The position numbers and the translations under genes were made by a program. Below the pieces are notes generated by a model. That model did not search any database. It was not told the origin of the DNA and saw only the letters and a program-made list of their open reading frames with translations. A stretch of DNA of 64,000 nt. Origin: Gracilariopsis chorda (taxonomy: Eukaryota > Rhodophyta > Florideophyceae > Gracilariales > Gracilariaceae). This document shows positions 45,966-57,903 of this stretch, piece by piece (the first letter of the stretch is position 1; the number at the start of each line of letters is the position of its first letter). The DNA is taken from contig NBIV01000264.1 of the NCBI GenBank assembly GCA_003194525.1, forward strand, positions 26,033-90,032, written 5' to 3'.

Positions 45966-48187
45966 CACTGTTGTTTAAAGGGTATAACTACCAATTTTTT
46001 TTCACAGAATTTGTTTTCCGGGCTAGAGAGCTCCGTTTTAGGGACTTTGTTTACATACTAATTCCATTTTTTAACCAATCGATGCTTTTACCGTGTTTAG
46101 GGGTTTCTATTTTTTTTCCAACTTTTGAACGACGATAGAAGGCAAATATAAGAACTAGGCCGTGAAGTTATTGACAGCATCTAAGTTTTATGTTTGATAC
46201 CATGTACCTCGCTATTAAATTATAGTAGATTGCAGTCTTGAAACCTAGGTGTACGGAGAAGGTTTCAAAGTACACGGTTTTTTGGCGGCTGATTCCCTAG
46301 TTTGTCACACGGTAAAACTTGGTTTATCTCGCCTCATTGATTGGCAAAAAATGTTTGCGCTTCGGATTGGCTACGTTTTATGCTTGACTTATACTTTCCT
46401 CGAGTGGGTACGCTCTCGCATAATTGTCCGCAACATGATATTGTTGAAATGTGTATGGGGCTGTTGTGGCCTTGTCCACTGTCTCTAGAGATGGTCTTTG
46501 AGTGCGATGCGTCCTGTATTTTAGCATAACAAGGTTCTTAAATGGTTTGGGTGAACACTTACGGTGTTTGGAGGAAAACATGCGGTAGGCTACGATAGAT
46601 TCATAGTCAGCAAAGTCCACGGTTTTCCATGGTGGCCTAGTTCACGTTGAGTTCTTAAATAGGTCTTTCTTGATATAGAAAAACCGGTAATACGCCGTAA
46701 TCTTGGATTGGAGTATGAAATTTACTGTAAACACACTCTTTGTTAGAAATCAACATTAGGTATGATCTCGAGCTTTTTGGCTCATCTCAACTTCGAGACA
46801 ATTGTGTACCAAAACCCAGCAAGGCTTGATTGTCATCAGGTTTAGGTTAGCGCAGTACCTAATTGCAAATGCTAACAATGTTAGGGACAAAAGTGCAATT
46901 TGTAATGTGAATAATAGTTTGTAGGGACGCTTTGAGATATATTCTAGAGCTTCCATCGGTTTGTTTATAGAAGAATGTATTCTAGTTTTATCAATACCAC
47001 TATCCGAAGATAAAGTCTCCAAGTTTAACGGCATCATGCTTGGTATTATGGTTGTTATTGGTTTTTAGGTAGTTTATCGAGTTCATTTCCAGATCTAGTC
47101 GTCTGGTACCTTGGCGGGTGGAACGGAGCGCCTGCGACGAATCGCTACAAACATCAATTTACAAGAAGCAAGCTGTCCATTGGATTATGGGGGACTGCTG
47201 CAGAATCCACCCATTGCCTAGAAAGAAAGGAGTTGTTTCCGAAAGAAGAACAGAACCCGAAGTAGAGCAGTGCGAATAACGCGGAAGATAGAGCAGCGCA
47301 CAAGCAAGAAGCCGTAGTCAGCTTCCTGTATGAAGAATTTGGGTAGCAGTAAAATAAAATGAGACGAAACGTCAAGAGGAAGATCTCTTGGGGTAGCAGC
47401 CATCCTCAGTAAGACTTCTCAGGTCTTCTTGCATGTTAATTAATTCTGTCAGAATGCTATACAGCCGGCACTCCACTGCACAGCTTACCCGACGAGCACA
47501 ATCATCTTGGTATCAATGAATGGTGAAGTACCTAGACTTGTTTTCGATATTGCCTGGGTTATTGGAAGTGTTGATTTGTTTAAATATTAACCGTACTACA
47601 GCAGAAGTTTAAAGCCTGCAGCGCTTTTACTGCAAGACCAACTGACCCATGCGTAATTACACCAGCAAGGCACGCATCTCTACATATTCGAACAGAAGCG
47701 TTTTCGACTAGTTGTAAACGCTCCCAGAATCATTTACTGATACGCTATAAAGATTCGAATTAGTTTCTATACATAGACAAAAAAGTTACTCTTTGAAGCT
47801 TTTCATTGTCTTTTTTCCCTCAAGCCCAATTTTAAGGTTTTGTTTCTGGGTATTGTAGGAGACACGAAGCTGCAAGAACTATGGGGTCTGTTACAGCGGG
47901 TTCCTGCCACTACTGAGACTGCTCCATACAAAATTCGGACAAGCCTTGGCCCGTTTTCTTAAGAAATAAGTGTTGGTTGACGTCCTCACCTGCAGGAAGT
48001 AGATGTTTCCCAGCACAGCGTTATATAGAAGGTTAACAATGAGAACATTAAAACATTTCATGAAGGTAACACCATCAGAACTCCTGAGTATAGCACACTA
48101 TTGCTAGCAGGTTTAACTTTATATAATGAGCTCTGCTCTAAATGATGAACACACTCTCTTTTCTTAATCAATCTGAACTTACAACTC
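45966..48187. other. unassigned, with a gypsy RNase H trace
   Basis: On the minus strand around 46440-46560, the frame reading YTFQQYHVADNYARAYPLEE resembles the end of a gypsy RNase H (Y.F.. ..VADALSR.P), preceded by RTQRPSLETV. The trace is short and the family assignment is tentative. The rest (46.6-48.2 kb) shows only short frames without domains. Confidence 0.3.
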
Positions 48188-48631
48188 TTGCAAGCTGTTT
48201 CTATTGCAATATCATGGGTATTCAATGCTTTTCAACAGATTACACACCTTCTATTCAGTGAGCATGGACATCAAGCCCCCCAAGACGGAGTGGCACCTCT
48301 CTCTTCCCGGACATCTGGCCTTCATTCACTCCAGCCACTATCTAATCATCATATTGAACCAAATTGGAGTTTTCTAGGTATGTACAACGAAGGTCAAGGT
48401 CTCTGCTCGAGAATAGAATTCAAGCAGGTTAGGGATCTGAATACTTTTTCCAGCGGAAAAAGCGAAGCTGCGAACAGAGACCAATCTGCTCAATGTATTA
48501 CCGATATTTATGTTCTAGTATCCTCTGTAAGCAACGTAAGAAGCGCTCGTATTTTTAAAGCGTATCTGCCACGAGGAATACAGTTCTCTCGCCCCTCTAC
48601 CATTTGCGCCACAGCACTCAAGAGATTGTGA
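48188..48631 (+). CDS. hypothetical protein (147 aa), doubtful
   Basis: A 147-codon frame with mixed composition and no recognised family. It starts with a moderately hydrophobic stretch (VSIAISWVFNAFQQI) that is weak as a signal peptide. No promoter motif stands out. The 3' part overlaps, on the other strand, a tRNA A-box-like string that was rejected. It may be a chance frame. Confidence 0.2.
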   Translation: MQAVSIAISWVFNAFQQITHLLFSEHGHQAPQDGVAPLSSRTSGLHSLQPLSNHHIEPNWSFLGMYNEGQGLCSRIEFKQVRDLNTFSSGKSEAANRDQSAQCITDIYVLVSSVSNVRSARIFKAYLPRGIQFSRPSTICATALKRL

Positions 48632-49231
48632 TGTCAGTCGCGTCACTCGCTCCGTTTTCTACGGGCGAATGGGGAATCCCATGTCTTCTCTGATTACTCC
48701 GCCGTGAGCCCGTCCACACTATCCAATGCTACCAACTGAGCGGTGAAGAGCTCTAAGTCTTGTTTCTAAGCATACGAGAAAGCACTAACAGTTTCTTTCT
48801 CCTCTTGCCACGGCCTCAATAATAAATCACAAGACACACTAACCATAGTTGCTCAGCTGCATATTCGTTAGTTATAAGAGAGACTGACCTGAAATTTTGA
48901 TATTCCCAAAAGCTCCCTCTCATTTGCATCTGTCACATATAAAGCGTAATGGCATCAAAATCGCCACTAAATTACAAAAACAGTCCACAATCAGATATCG
49001 ACATCACAGAGTTGCTCCAACCGTCGCCTACTCGTACACACAGCATGGGAAGGCTTTTAGCGACCGTCTCTTATGATAAACATTCCGTTTTCACTGCGGA
49101 AATCTCTGAGTTTTGGCGCCATTGCGGTCATTTTTAATCAGCGTTGCTATAATTGAGTATCAGTATGAATCGGGCTTCACTTTAATATCCCCTGAGGTTG
49201 GTACGTCAGGCAATCTTTAAACATTTTGGTA
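48632..49231. other. intergenic flank of the Helitron array
   Basis: No gene was recognised. The array starts at 49232; the base next to its 3' end on the minus strand is T, as expected for Helitron insertion between A and T. Confidence 0.35.
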
Positions 49232-49688
49232 CAAGTCGAAACGGCCTTCGGCCGTGGGCGGCGCTGCGCGCCGCGTTGGTTTTGTAGCTTTGTGTATTTA
49301 GTGGCGTTCGGAGGCTCTCCGAGCACTTTGCTCGCTTGCGCTCGCAATAGCGCTCGTAGAACCACGGAGCACCGCGGCGCCTAGAATAATGGTTTGTATA
49401 TAGGTACGTAAATTGACTGCAGTGCCAGCCAATGATGAGGAAGCGCGACACGTTGCTTTGTGTAACTGGGTGGCACTGCAGTCATTATGGGAGTGCCAGC
49501 CAGTAAGCAGGAAGCTTTGCTGCTGCTGCTGCTGCTGAATTTTTTAAGTGGTAGGGAGGCGTTGCGCCAAATGGCAGTTTTGCATGTGCCTAGAGTGGCA
49601 TACAGGGCGGTTTATTGGCGCACCGCCTCCCGTCAATCAACAACACCCCCTCATACATGTGTAAATCATTAAGAGTGGGGTGTTGAGA
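49232..49688 (-). mobile_element. short non-autonomous Helitron unit 0
   Basis: 457 bp. On the minus strand it starts TCTCAACACCCCACTC and ends with the hairpin ACGGCCGAAGGCCGT, then TTCGACTTG. It contains a CTG repeat, a 17-bp inverted repeat gggaggcgttgcgccaa / ttggcgcaccgcctccc, a second one around tgactgcagtgccagcc, and the 14-base palindrome-like caccgcggcgcc block. It encodes nothing. It forms the downstream end of the array and closes against unique flanking DNA. Confidence 0.7.
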
Positions 49689-49835
49689 CAAGGGGAAGCG
49701 GCCTTCGGCCACGGGCGGCGCTGCGCGCCACGGTGGAGGAGTGATAAACAGCGGTGAGGAAAAAAGAGGGTGGAGAAAGCAAAAGCAGAAAAGCAAGTAG
49801 TTTAATTCAATGAAAGAAGAATGCAAGAGATATGA

Positions 49836-52800
49836 TTACGGTTGTGGAGGGATGCAGAACTGAATAGCTTCAGGCAGCACTGGGTTGGCGATGGGAACAG
49901 GCATGGGATGAATTGTGTGCGCATTCGCGGGTGTAAGCTGCGGATCATGCAGGAGCAGCACATGGTCGTTCCTTCGAACGCGCGACAATGCGACATACAA
50001 CTGACCTGCGCAGAAGAAGTTGGATCGTACATCCACAACCAAGCCATCCAAGGTTTTTCCCTGTCCTTTGTGAACTGTAGCTGCAAACGCAAGACGAATA
50101 GGGAACTGCCTTCGAATCATGCGAATGTCTGCGAAAGAAAACTCGAAGTCGATACGATGCAGGAGCTGTCGTTCCAGTACCTGTCCGTTCTCGTCGAATC
50201 GAGCCACCTGCATCGTAAAGTGATCGACACGCACGACTACGAACAGCTTTCCGTTGACCACAGCCGGATGCAACACGTTCCGAATGACCATAACTGGCAC
50301 ACCAATCTTCAAATCCAAGTTATGAGGAGGTACACCAGTAGGTGCATACTGATACGCAAACTCGGGAACAAAGGTATTGGTGACGTCGGGCTCTGAGTGT
50401 GGTACACCGTCAGGTTGTACCGTCGTAGCTGACGGAAGAGTGAAGCGTTCACCAGGAAACAGATCCAGCGCTGCCGCATTGTGTTCATCGACCAACTGAT
50501 TTGTGGAGGCAATGAGCATTTTGCTGAGATTCACATCCTCCTTGCGTCGTGTTGTGAGCTACATCCACAGGAATTGGTAGGCAGTTTGCATGCCACCGGT
50601 AGATCTGAGTGGTATTGGAGCGTTGTTGGATATTGTGTTTCGTGCAATGGAACGTAACAGCGACGCAAATGCCGGATCATCGGCTTGGCGTACTTGTTCC
50701 GTGAGGTACAGCACTTGAACCGAGCACAATTTCCACAGATCACTCTTCCACGGCAATTCGTTGAGAATGTTTGTGTACACTCGTCTCACATTACCACTTG
50801 GCTCGGCCTCCATGTACACCTGCGGCACCACTGGAAGCAGCTGGGAGTAGTCGCCGGATAGAATGATGGTCAAGCCCCCAAACGGAGGCGTGTTTTCCAT
50901 TCCACTGCAGCGAAGATCTTTGAGCAACGCATCCATGAGTTTGAAGAGCTTTTGTGAGAGCATGGACGACTCATCCAAGACGAGCAGTTGTATTTCACGT
51001 AGCAGTTCTGCACGTTGAGATCGGGGACCGTACTTTGGCAAAGTGGCTGTAGTGCTGCTTGTGCTGTCCCTATCAGCTACACCCAGTCCGAGCAGGCTAT
51101 GTAAAGTGCGGCCACCTTCGTACAACGAAGCTGCAATGCCTGTTGTAGCAGTCATTTCAGCGAGCATTCCTTCCAAATCAACGATATCACGAAGGAGGTT
51201 GAGCACGTATGTCTTTCCGGTTCCTGCGGATCCTTGCACAAAGAACACGTTTCCAGGAGTGCTTGTTCGCTCCTGCAGCGCCTGTCGTTGTTGCAATGCG
51301 GCAATGACGGTGTCAATGCCTTGTCTTTGGCGAGGTTTTAAGGTGGCGTACCTTGACTGCAAAGTTGACGAATTTCGCACCACTCCTGCGTCTCGAGTTA
51401 TTGTAGCTCGATTTGCCTCAGTCAATGCTGTATGATCCTGCTTTATGTGCTGGGAGAAGAAGCTGCGATCGCGAAGCAGTCGTCCTCCGTGCCGGTCTGA
51501 GATTTCCACCACACGTCGATACATTTCTTGCTTTCGTTGCTGCTCATCTTCTGTATGTATGTCGCTACATAGTGCCTCCCAGTTTTCGACGGCCATTTTT
51601 TCTGGGTCTGCGCCTTGTTGGTATAGTGTGACAACCAGACGTCGTAGCTCTGAGGGCGTGCTGTATATCTGCACCGCTTCTTGGAATGCAATATCAAACT
51701 CGGATCCGTCCGCGAGCAGTCCGCTTACAATCGCAGTTTCACGATACGTTCCATACTGCTGTCCGCTGAAAGTCCTTGCGTCTTCATAAGAGCTCGAGCC
51801 GTGATTCATGAGCAGCAAGCGCAGAGCAAATAGCTCAATGTCCGACGGTGAAACACCTCTGATCCTTGCGACACACTGCTCGTCGTCCCTGCGCTCTACT
51901 ACGTACATGGGTGGATCGCAGTCGTCTGTGGGCACCTGAGTGCTGTCTCCGTCGTATTGGTTAAGCACGCGGGCAGTAAGCGTGCGATACAATCGCACTT
52001 TTTCAAAGTACGAAAGGTAGTCGAGGTTTGCGTATGCTTCGGGCCTTGCAAAGTATCTCTCCAGTGTAGACGGCTGTGATGCAGAAAAGAGCTGGTTTGG
52101 ACCTCTCAGCAGAAATGTGCGCTCTCCTTCCAAGTGAATGGCCAGTCGCTCTACTTTTGGTACGATGTGAACATGTCGAAACTCGAAAAGTCTCCAAGCT
52201 GCATTGACGGCGCCCACCACACGCGCTCGCATGTATGCACGAATGTCGTTCTGCACTTGTGGCTCTTGTTGCTGCTCGTTGTGTGTGCCTGTCTCATTAG
52301 CATCACTCATATTGAGCACCACCTCCTGAGCTTTGGGCTGCTTAAACGCGTACTTCATCAGATAAGCCACTGCGCCCCCTCCTTGCGTGCGTTCTACGTT
52401 GATATGAGAGCGGTACTTCTTGGTCAGAGTTGGGTTGTATGGCACAATCTTGAGGTCTTCTTGCCTTCTTCTGCGGTAAATAACGCGATTCGTGCCTTCT
52501 TCAATGTACGTCTCCGGCACAATCATATTGCTGTCGTATCCAAACTTGCACCGCCCAGCGCGATTCCGGCAATAGGTGGAGTGGCGGTGCCTGTGCATGG
52601 AACGAATGAGAGCACGCAACGCGTCGTCTTCGCCTGGAAGGGGAAGTTCTGCACGAATGAGCTCGTCGATCACATCAACGTCTTCAATCACGCCTCCTTC
52701 GAGCCACACGAGCATGTGGTGATGAGGCACATTGCGCTCTTGAAACTCGAGCTTTGATGCAAGCCCCAGGCACTTCAATCCAAAGATGTGCTCCGAGTTC

Positions 52801-55259
52801 TTCTCCAAATCCTTCATGAAGTCGTTTGCGTACTGGTTGTACACCCTTGCAATCAGATCCGGTCGGTCAAACGGTCGAGGGCGGTTACTCTGTGCCGTAA
52901 ATGCGCCACGATTGGTGGTGTCCATCCCAAGACGCTGGATGTCCTCTCGCCAGATGTTCATGGTGATTGTAATGAACAGAGAAGGCGGTCCTCTCCGCGC
53001 CACGATCGCCTGTACATCCATGCGCTTGTTCTTCCAGTATGCTGCTGAGTTGACCGAGTCATCGGGCAGAACGATGCGTCCCAGTAGCACGAACTGGGAT
53101 TGTGGCACGTGACCGGTTTGCTGTTGTGCTTGCTGCATTTCTTGCTCTTGTACAATGCGTGCCCGTTGTTCTCTTTCGAGGAAATGCAGTCGCATGTCCT
53201 CAATGTTTGTGTGGGTGTGAAGCATACACATCTGCATCAACGGTCCACTGTCCAGAAGGATGTTGTCTGAGTACAGTCGTCTCTTCGCGTTCTCAGCCCA
53301 GGTGAGCTTTTGGAGCTTCCACTCGTTGACGCTGAGACCTGAGATTTGCTGTGTTGAATTCTTTGCCTCCAGAAACACGCCAATGTCAAACGGTTCGTGC
53401 TGATCTCCGTACGGGTAGAGAAGAGGAAAAGTGCCTTTCTCTGCCATTTTGGATGCCGGTTTTAGAAGGCGGTACCGCACTTGCGCATTGTTTGCGGCAT
53501 TCGCAGTCGCCCCATCTCCAGCATTAGCAGCACCAGCAGCCGTCACTACGGCGTGCTCTTCTGTTACGGTTCCTTCTACCAAGCGCGGTACTTGAGACTC
53601 CACTCGTTACAGGCCAGTCGGATCCACGACGAGCGTTCTCATCATGGTTGGCCCCCCACCAGGAGCATCTTCAGGGAGAGGCCCAGCACCTACGTGAGGA
53701 GCACTGACTGTGGCACTTCGGGTTCCTTCGTAACCACGTACGACTACTCCCTCTTCTGCTGCCTGCATGCTGATATCGACGGCGGTATCTGCATTTTGTT
53801 GTTGTTTTTGCGTGCTAAGCATGGATCGGTACCGCTCACGCACCACGTCTGGCTTGGGCTGGATCACATCGTACAACTTGGGCACGATGTCTCGTACGTT
53901 GATATCTTGAATGAACGCACGCAAATTGGCACGCGCATAGTGAGAGGGATCCAAGTTAGGGGGACCAGTACCCCACAGAAAGCTGTAGCGCGTGTTGTTC
54001 TGGTTCTGCGTGGGCAGAGCGAGAGCTGCGTTTCCCTCAAGTCTCAGAAAGGAGAGACCGCTTCCCGTCACATACGACATGTCCATGAACGTTTGCGTCG
54101 TAGCGAAGAGCGTATTCAAGTTGAGAAAATGGCTGTGAAAGGCTCTTAGACTATAAAGACTGCGAACCAACTCGTTGTTATGCCTTCTGCGGAACGTGAC
54201 GCCCCACCCTGACATTCTTTTCATTCCACAGCACACTCCATTGGTCTCTTTGCCAAGCAAAACGCATCCGCAGTACTTGCAGTTATGAATTCTCAATGTC
54301 CAGTCCCGGTACGGGCAGGAGGAGAGCGTGTGTGCGTGCTCGCCGCATCTTCGGCATCGCCTTTGACCTGCAGTGGGAAGCGTCTCAAACTCCGGCACGC
54401 TTGCACGGATGGCCGGATCATTCCTCGCCTGAGCTGCCACGGAATCCCACGCATAGTACACGCGATAGAGTCCTCGATCAGGACGCCCAGCACAGTGCAT
54501 GACCGTGGTATCAAGCTGTTGCTGTGGCTGATGCTGCGGCTGGTGTGAGGGAGCCGTTGTGATCTCATCCGCTTCCACCTCCATCGGAATGGACATTTGT
54601 TGTTCTTCCTGTTCCGCTTGTGGCAACGCAGGCTGCGGCGGCGGGTGTGAGGGAGCCGGGGTGATCTCATCCTCTTCCACTTCCATCGGGACTGGAATCT
54701 GTTCTTCCTCTTGTTCAGCTTGTGGCAGAGCAGGCTGCTGTGATGGCGGTGGCTGTGAGGGAGCAGGGATGATCTCATCCTCTTCCACTTCCATCGCAAC
54801 CGGCATCTGTTCTGCAGGCATCGGTGGGAGAGGGGGAGGCATCGGAGGCGGTGGAATGTGACTTGGAAGGCCTCTCACAAACTCCAGAAATCCAGGAATT
54901 GGGCACGATGTTCGTAGATCTGTGGCAGCGGACCCACTGGCTCCAGCGGCGCTTGTGCTAACTGCTGCTGCAACCGAAGTAGGTGCAGGAGTAATTTCGT
55001 CTTCTTCAACCACTGGAACAATAGGTCCTTGAACGTGTGCTCCGCTCTCATTTACTCCCAACTCATCTGGAGATGGAGAAGCTGGTTCTCTTCGGGGTCT
55101 TCCAGCTCCTGCCCGTGCTCCACCACTGCCGACGCGACGACCACCAGCGTTTTGCCTTGCACCGCCTGCGTTCAACCTGGCACCTCCAGAATTGTCTCTG
55201 GCATCTCCCGAGTTAGATCGGATGCCACCAGAGTTCAGACGTCGCCCTCCTCTCGTCAT
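49836..55259 (-). pseudogene. Helitron copy 1 Rep-helicase (two nonsense codons)
   Basis: One frame of 1,808 codons encodes the rolling-circle transposase, interrupted only by TAA at 53607-53609 and TAG at 50559-50561. N-terminus: Gly/Arg/Asn-rich repeats (GGARLNAGGARQNAGG), then two to three in-frame copies of a 34-36-residue acidic/Pro repeat (MEVEEDEITPAPSH; 54549, 54651, 54759). Next a Cys cluster (CRRCGEHAHTLSSC, CKYCG), the Helitron N-terminal domain, HUH motif NVPHHHMLVWLEGG at about residue 846, and the Rep tyrosines in AYLMKYAFK (about 966 and 970). The PIF1-like helicase follows: GSAGTGKT, LLVLDESSML, LSGDYSQLLPVVPQ, LTEQVRQADDP, VHKGQGKT, YVALSRVR. Copy 2 has sense codons at both stop positions. 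Confidence 0.88.
54549..54850 (-). repeat. in-frame tandem repeat in Helitron protein
   Basis: Direct copies start at 54549, 54651 and 54759 on the plus strand (steps of 102 and 108 bases, both multiples of three). Each encodes PMEVEEDEI..APS followed by Pro/Gln-rich sequence. Copy 2 has the same array at about 62616-62920. Confidence 0.75.
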
Positions 55260-56352
55260 TTCAATTTACCAAAGAAAAGAAAAAAACAATTCTATGTTTT
55301 TAAACCGTTAAAAAATTTGCCAGAGTTCCAGAATAATTCCCAATAAAACACAAAGTTGAAAGTGAAAAAACTGGTTGCAGTTTGTTGCGTTGCACCCACC
55401 GGGCCTAGTGGCATGCAGCAATTAAAAACAAATTGCTGCAAGGCTTATATTTACCCGATGCAGTCGTGCGCAGCACAGGGACTCTCGACACACTCCTGTT
55501 GGATTATGACGGGCGGAGTGTGCCCAGCCGGTTTTCAAGCCGTTTGATGTTTAACCCGCGTCCGGTTGTAAGGATTGGTCTGCCTTTACTCACACACCGA
55601 AGTGTGCTTTCCGGCCCCAAGAGGTACGACACGGCGGCCGCCCCGGACCCTGCACAGCAAGCTGGTATTAGGTCCGGTAAACCCTCAGACTTCCTGATCG
55701 CCGTAAAACGACCAGTATACCACAGAGCAGCACCTGACTTTTCCCAGATCCGTGGTACTTAGTGGGTTACTCTTTTGGCGACCTGCACACGAGCTCGGCC
55801 TTGCCTAGGTCCCAGGCCAGCAAACAGTGCCCAAAGTAGCAGAAGGTTACGACACTGCGCTATTGGCCAAGCCTGAATGGGATGGAAAATAGTGGTTAGG
55901 GTCAGCAAGCGAGATGCATTTGGCACTGCGCCAGTGCAGTATATACGTCTGTTGCAGGCAAGTCTGCAATGAAACGTCAGTATACACTGCACCGGCGCAG
56001 TGCAATTTGCCACGTGTTGGAATGCACTGCACTGGCGCAGTGCAATTTGCCACGTGTCGGAATGAACAGGCGGGGTTTTGCTGCTGAGTGGCTGGCACAA
56101 CAATTTGATTGTATTGCAAGCCATTCAGCAGCCATTGCACAGTCAACTTGCAGCAGCAGCAGCAAATTAACTGAACGCTTTGCTGCTGCTGCTGCTGCTG
56201 AATTTTTTAAATGGAAGGGAGGCGTTGCGCCAAACGGGCGTTTTGCATGCGCAAACGGGGGCGTGCAAAGCGAATTTGTGGCGCAACGCTTCCCGTCAGT
56301 CAACAACACCCCCCTCATACATCAGCAAATCATTAAGAGTGGGGTGTTGAGA
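55260..56352 (-). promoter_or_regulatory. Helitron copy 1 leader with palindromic iterons
   Basis: This is the leader between the 5' terminus and the ATG. A 40-base direct repeat occupies 55985-56024 and 56025-56064; each copy holds the palindrome TGCACTG-GCG-CAGTGCA (CCG variant in one), and a third copy lies at 55922-55938. CACGTG occurs in both 40-base copies. The set looks like binding sites for the element's own Rep protein or a host regulator. The outermost 200 bases are shared with the short units and include CTG repeats and the gggaggcgttgcgcc inverted repeat. Confidence 0.5.
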
Positions 56353-56822
56353 CAAGTGGAAACGGCCTTTGGCCGTGGGCGGCGCTGCGCGCCGCGTTGG
56401 TTTTGTAGCTTTGTGTATTTAGTAGCGTTCGGAGGATCTCCGAGCACTTTGCTCGCTTGCGCTCGCAATAGCGCTCGTAGAACCACGGGGCACCGCGGCG
56501 CCTAGAGTATGTAGTGCTGTAGGGATTTGTGTTTAGGTAACTCAATTGACTGCAGTGCCAGCCAATGATGAGGAAGCGCGACACGTTGATTTGTGTAACT
56601 GGGTGGCACTGCAGTCATTATGGGAGTGCCAGCCAGTAAGCAGGAAGCTTTGCTGCTGCTGCTGCTGCTGAATGTTTTAAGTGGTAGGGAGGCGTTGCGC
56701 CAAATGGCAGTTTTGCAAGCGCGTAGAGGGGCATACAGGGCGGTTTATTGGCGCACCGCCTCCCGTCAATCAAAAACACCCCCCTCATATATGTGTAAAT
56801 CATTAAGAGTGGGGTGTTGAGA
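56353..56822 (-). mobile_element. short non-autonomous Helitron unit 1
   Basis: 470 bp, same structure as unit 0. On the minus strand its 5' TCTC abuts the CTTG end of unit 2, and its own hairpin-CTTG end abuts the 5' TCTC of Helitron copy 1... that is, units and Helitron follow each other with no spacer. It contains the perfect palindrome-like caccgcggcgcc segment and the CTG repeat at about 56651. Confidence 0.7.
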
Positions 56823-57286
56823 CAAGTGGAAACGGCCTCCGGCCGTGGGTGGCGCTGCGCGCCGCGTTGTTTTTGTAGCTTTGTGTTTTTAGTAGCGATC
56901 GGAGGCTCTCCGAGCACTATGCTCGCTTGCGCTCGCAATAGCACTCGTAGAACCACGGGGCGCCGCGGCGCCTAGAGTATGTAGTGCTGTAGGGATTTGT
57001 GTTTAGGTCCCTAAATTGACTGCAGTGCCAGCCAATGATGAGAAAGCGCGACACGTTGCTTTGTGTAACTGGGTGGCACTGCAGTCATTACGGGAGTGCC
57101 AGCCAGTAAGCAGGAAGCTTTGCTGCTGCTGCTGCTGCTGAATTTTTTAAGTGGTAGGGAGGCGTTGCGCCAAATGGCAGTTTTGCATGCGCGTAGAGGG
57201 GCATACAGGGCGGTTTACTGGCGCACCGCCTCCCGTCAATCAAAAACACCCCCCTCATACGCGTATAAATACTTATAGTGGAGAGA
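56823..57286 (-). mobile_element. short non-autonomous Helitron unit 2
   Basis: 464 bp. The 5' end is altered: TCTCTCCAC with TATAAGTATTTATACGCG replacing the TCTCAACACCCC form. It holds the perfect 14-base palindrome ggcgccgcggcgcc near 56960. Otherwise colinear with units 1 and 3. Confidence 0.7.
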
Positions 57287-57756
57287 CAAGTGAAAACGGC
57301 CTTCGGCCGTTGGCGGCGCTGCGCGCCGCGGTGTTCTTGTAGCTTTGTGTATTTAGTAGCGTTCGGAGGCTCTCGGAGCATTTTGCTCGCTTGCGCTCGC
57401 AATAGCACTCGTAGAACCACGGGGCGCCGTGGCGCCTAGAGTATGTAGAGCCGTAATAGTTTGTGTTTAGGTACCTAAATTGACTGCAGTGCCAGCCAAT
57501 GATGAGAAAGCGCGACACGTTGCTTTGTGTAACTGGGTGGCACAGCAGTCATTATGGGAGTGCCAGCCAGTAAGCAGGAAGCTTTGCTGCTGCTGCTGCT
57601 GCTGAATGTTTTAAGTGGTAGGGAGGCGTTGCGCCAAATGGCAGTTTTGCAAGCGTGTAGAGGGGCATACAGGGCGGTTTATTGGCGCACCGCCTCCCGT
57701 CAATCAACAACACCCCCCTCATACATGTGTAAATCATTAAGAGTGGGATGTTGAGA
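57287..57756 (-). mobile_element. short non-autonomous Helitron unit 3
   Basis: 470 bp, colinear with unit 1. Its 5' TCTC (57756) abuts the CTTG 3' end of Helitron copy 2 (57757). Confidence 0.7.
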
Positions 57757-57903
57757 CAAGAGGAAGCGGCCTTCGGCTGCGGGCGGCGCTGCGCGCCGCG
57801 GTGGAGGAGTGATAAACAGCGGTGAGGAAAAAAGAGGGTGGAGAAAGCAAAAGCAGAAAAGCAAGTAGTTTAATTCAATGAAAGAAGAATGCAAGAGATA
57901 TGA

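Larger units (their letters stand above)
49689..56352 (-). mobile_element. Helitron copy 1 (autonomous type)
   Basis: A 6,664-bp minus-strand Helitron: 5' end at 56352 (TCTCAACACCCC), about 1.1 kb leader, one long Rep/helicase frame (55259-49836), short 3' region and 3' end at 49689 (hairpins then CTTG). Its first 200 bases match the 5' part of the short units, and its last 45 bases match their 3' hairpins. It is head-to-tail with a short unit on each side, without intervening bases. Confidence 0.85.

Noticed and set aside
45035-45969. ccact on both sides of the 45-kb LTR as a solo-LTR target duplication
   Set aside because: The left ccact is part of the primer-binding site on the minus strand. 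A paired LTR at 26980 with a polypurine tract gives a better full-element explanation with aactg/cactg.
48590-48625. tRNA A-box-like string tggcgcaaatggtagag on the minus strand
   Set aside because: The D stem does not pair and there is no B box downstream; probably chance or a very old SINE trace.
55433-55762. 109-codon plus-strand frame in the Helitron leader
   Set aside because: The matching frame in copy 2 (63499-63762) is shifted by a single-base deletion and no family is recognised.
56353-57756. Tandem repeats as a CRISPR-like or ordinary satellite array
   Set aside because: Units are about 470 bases and carry Helitron termini at their junctions, so an element array explains them better.
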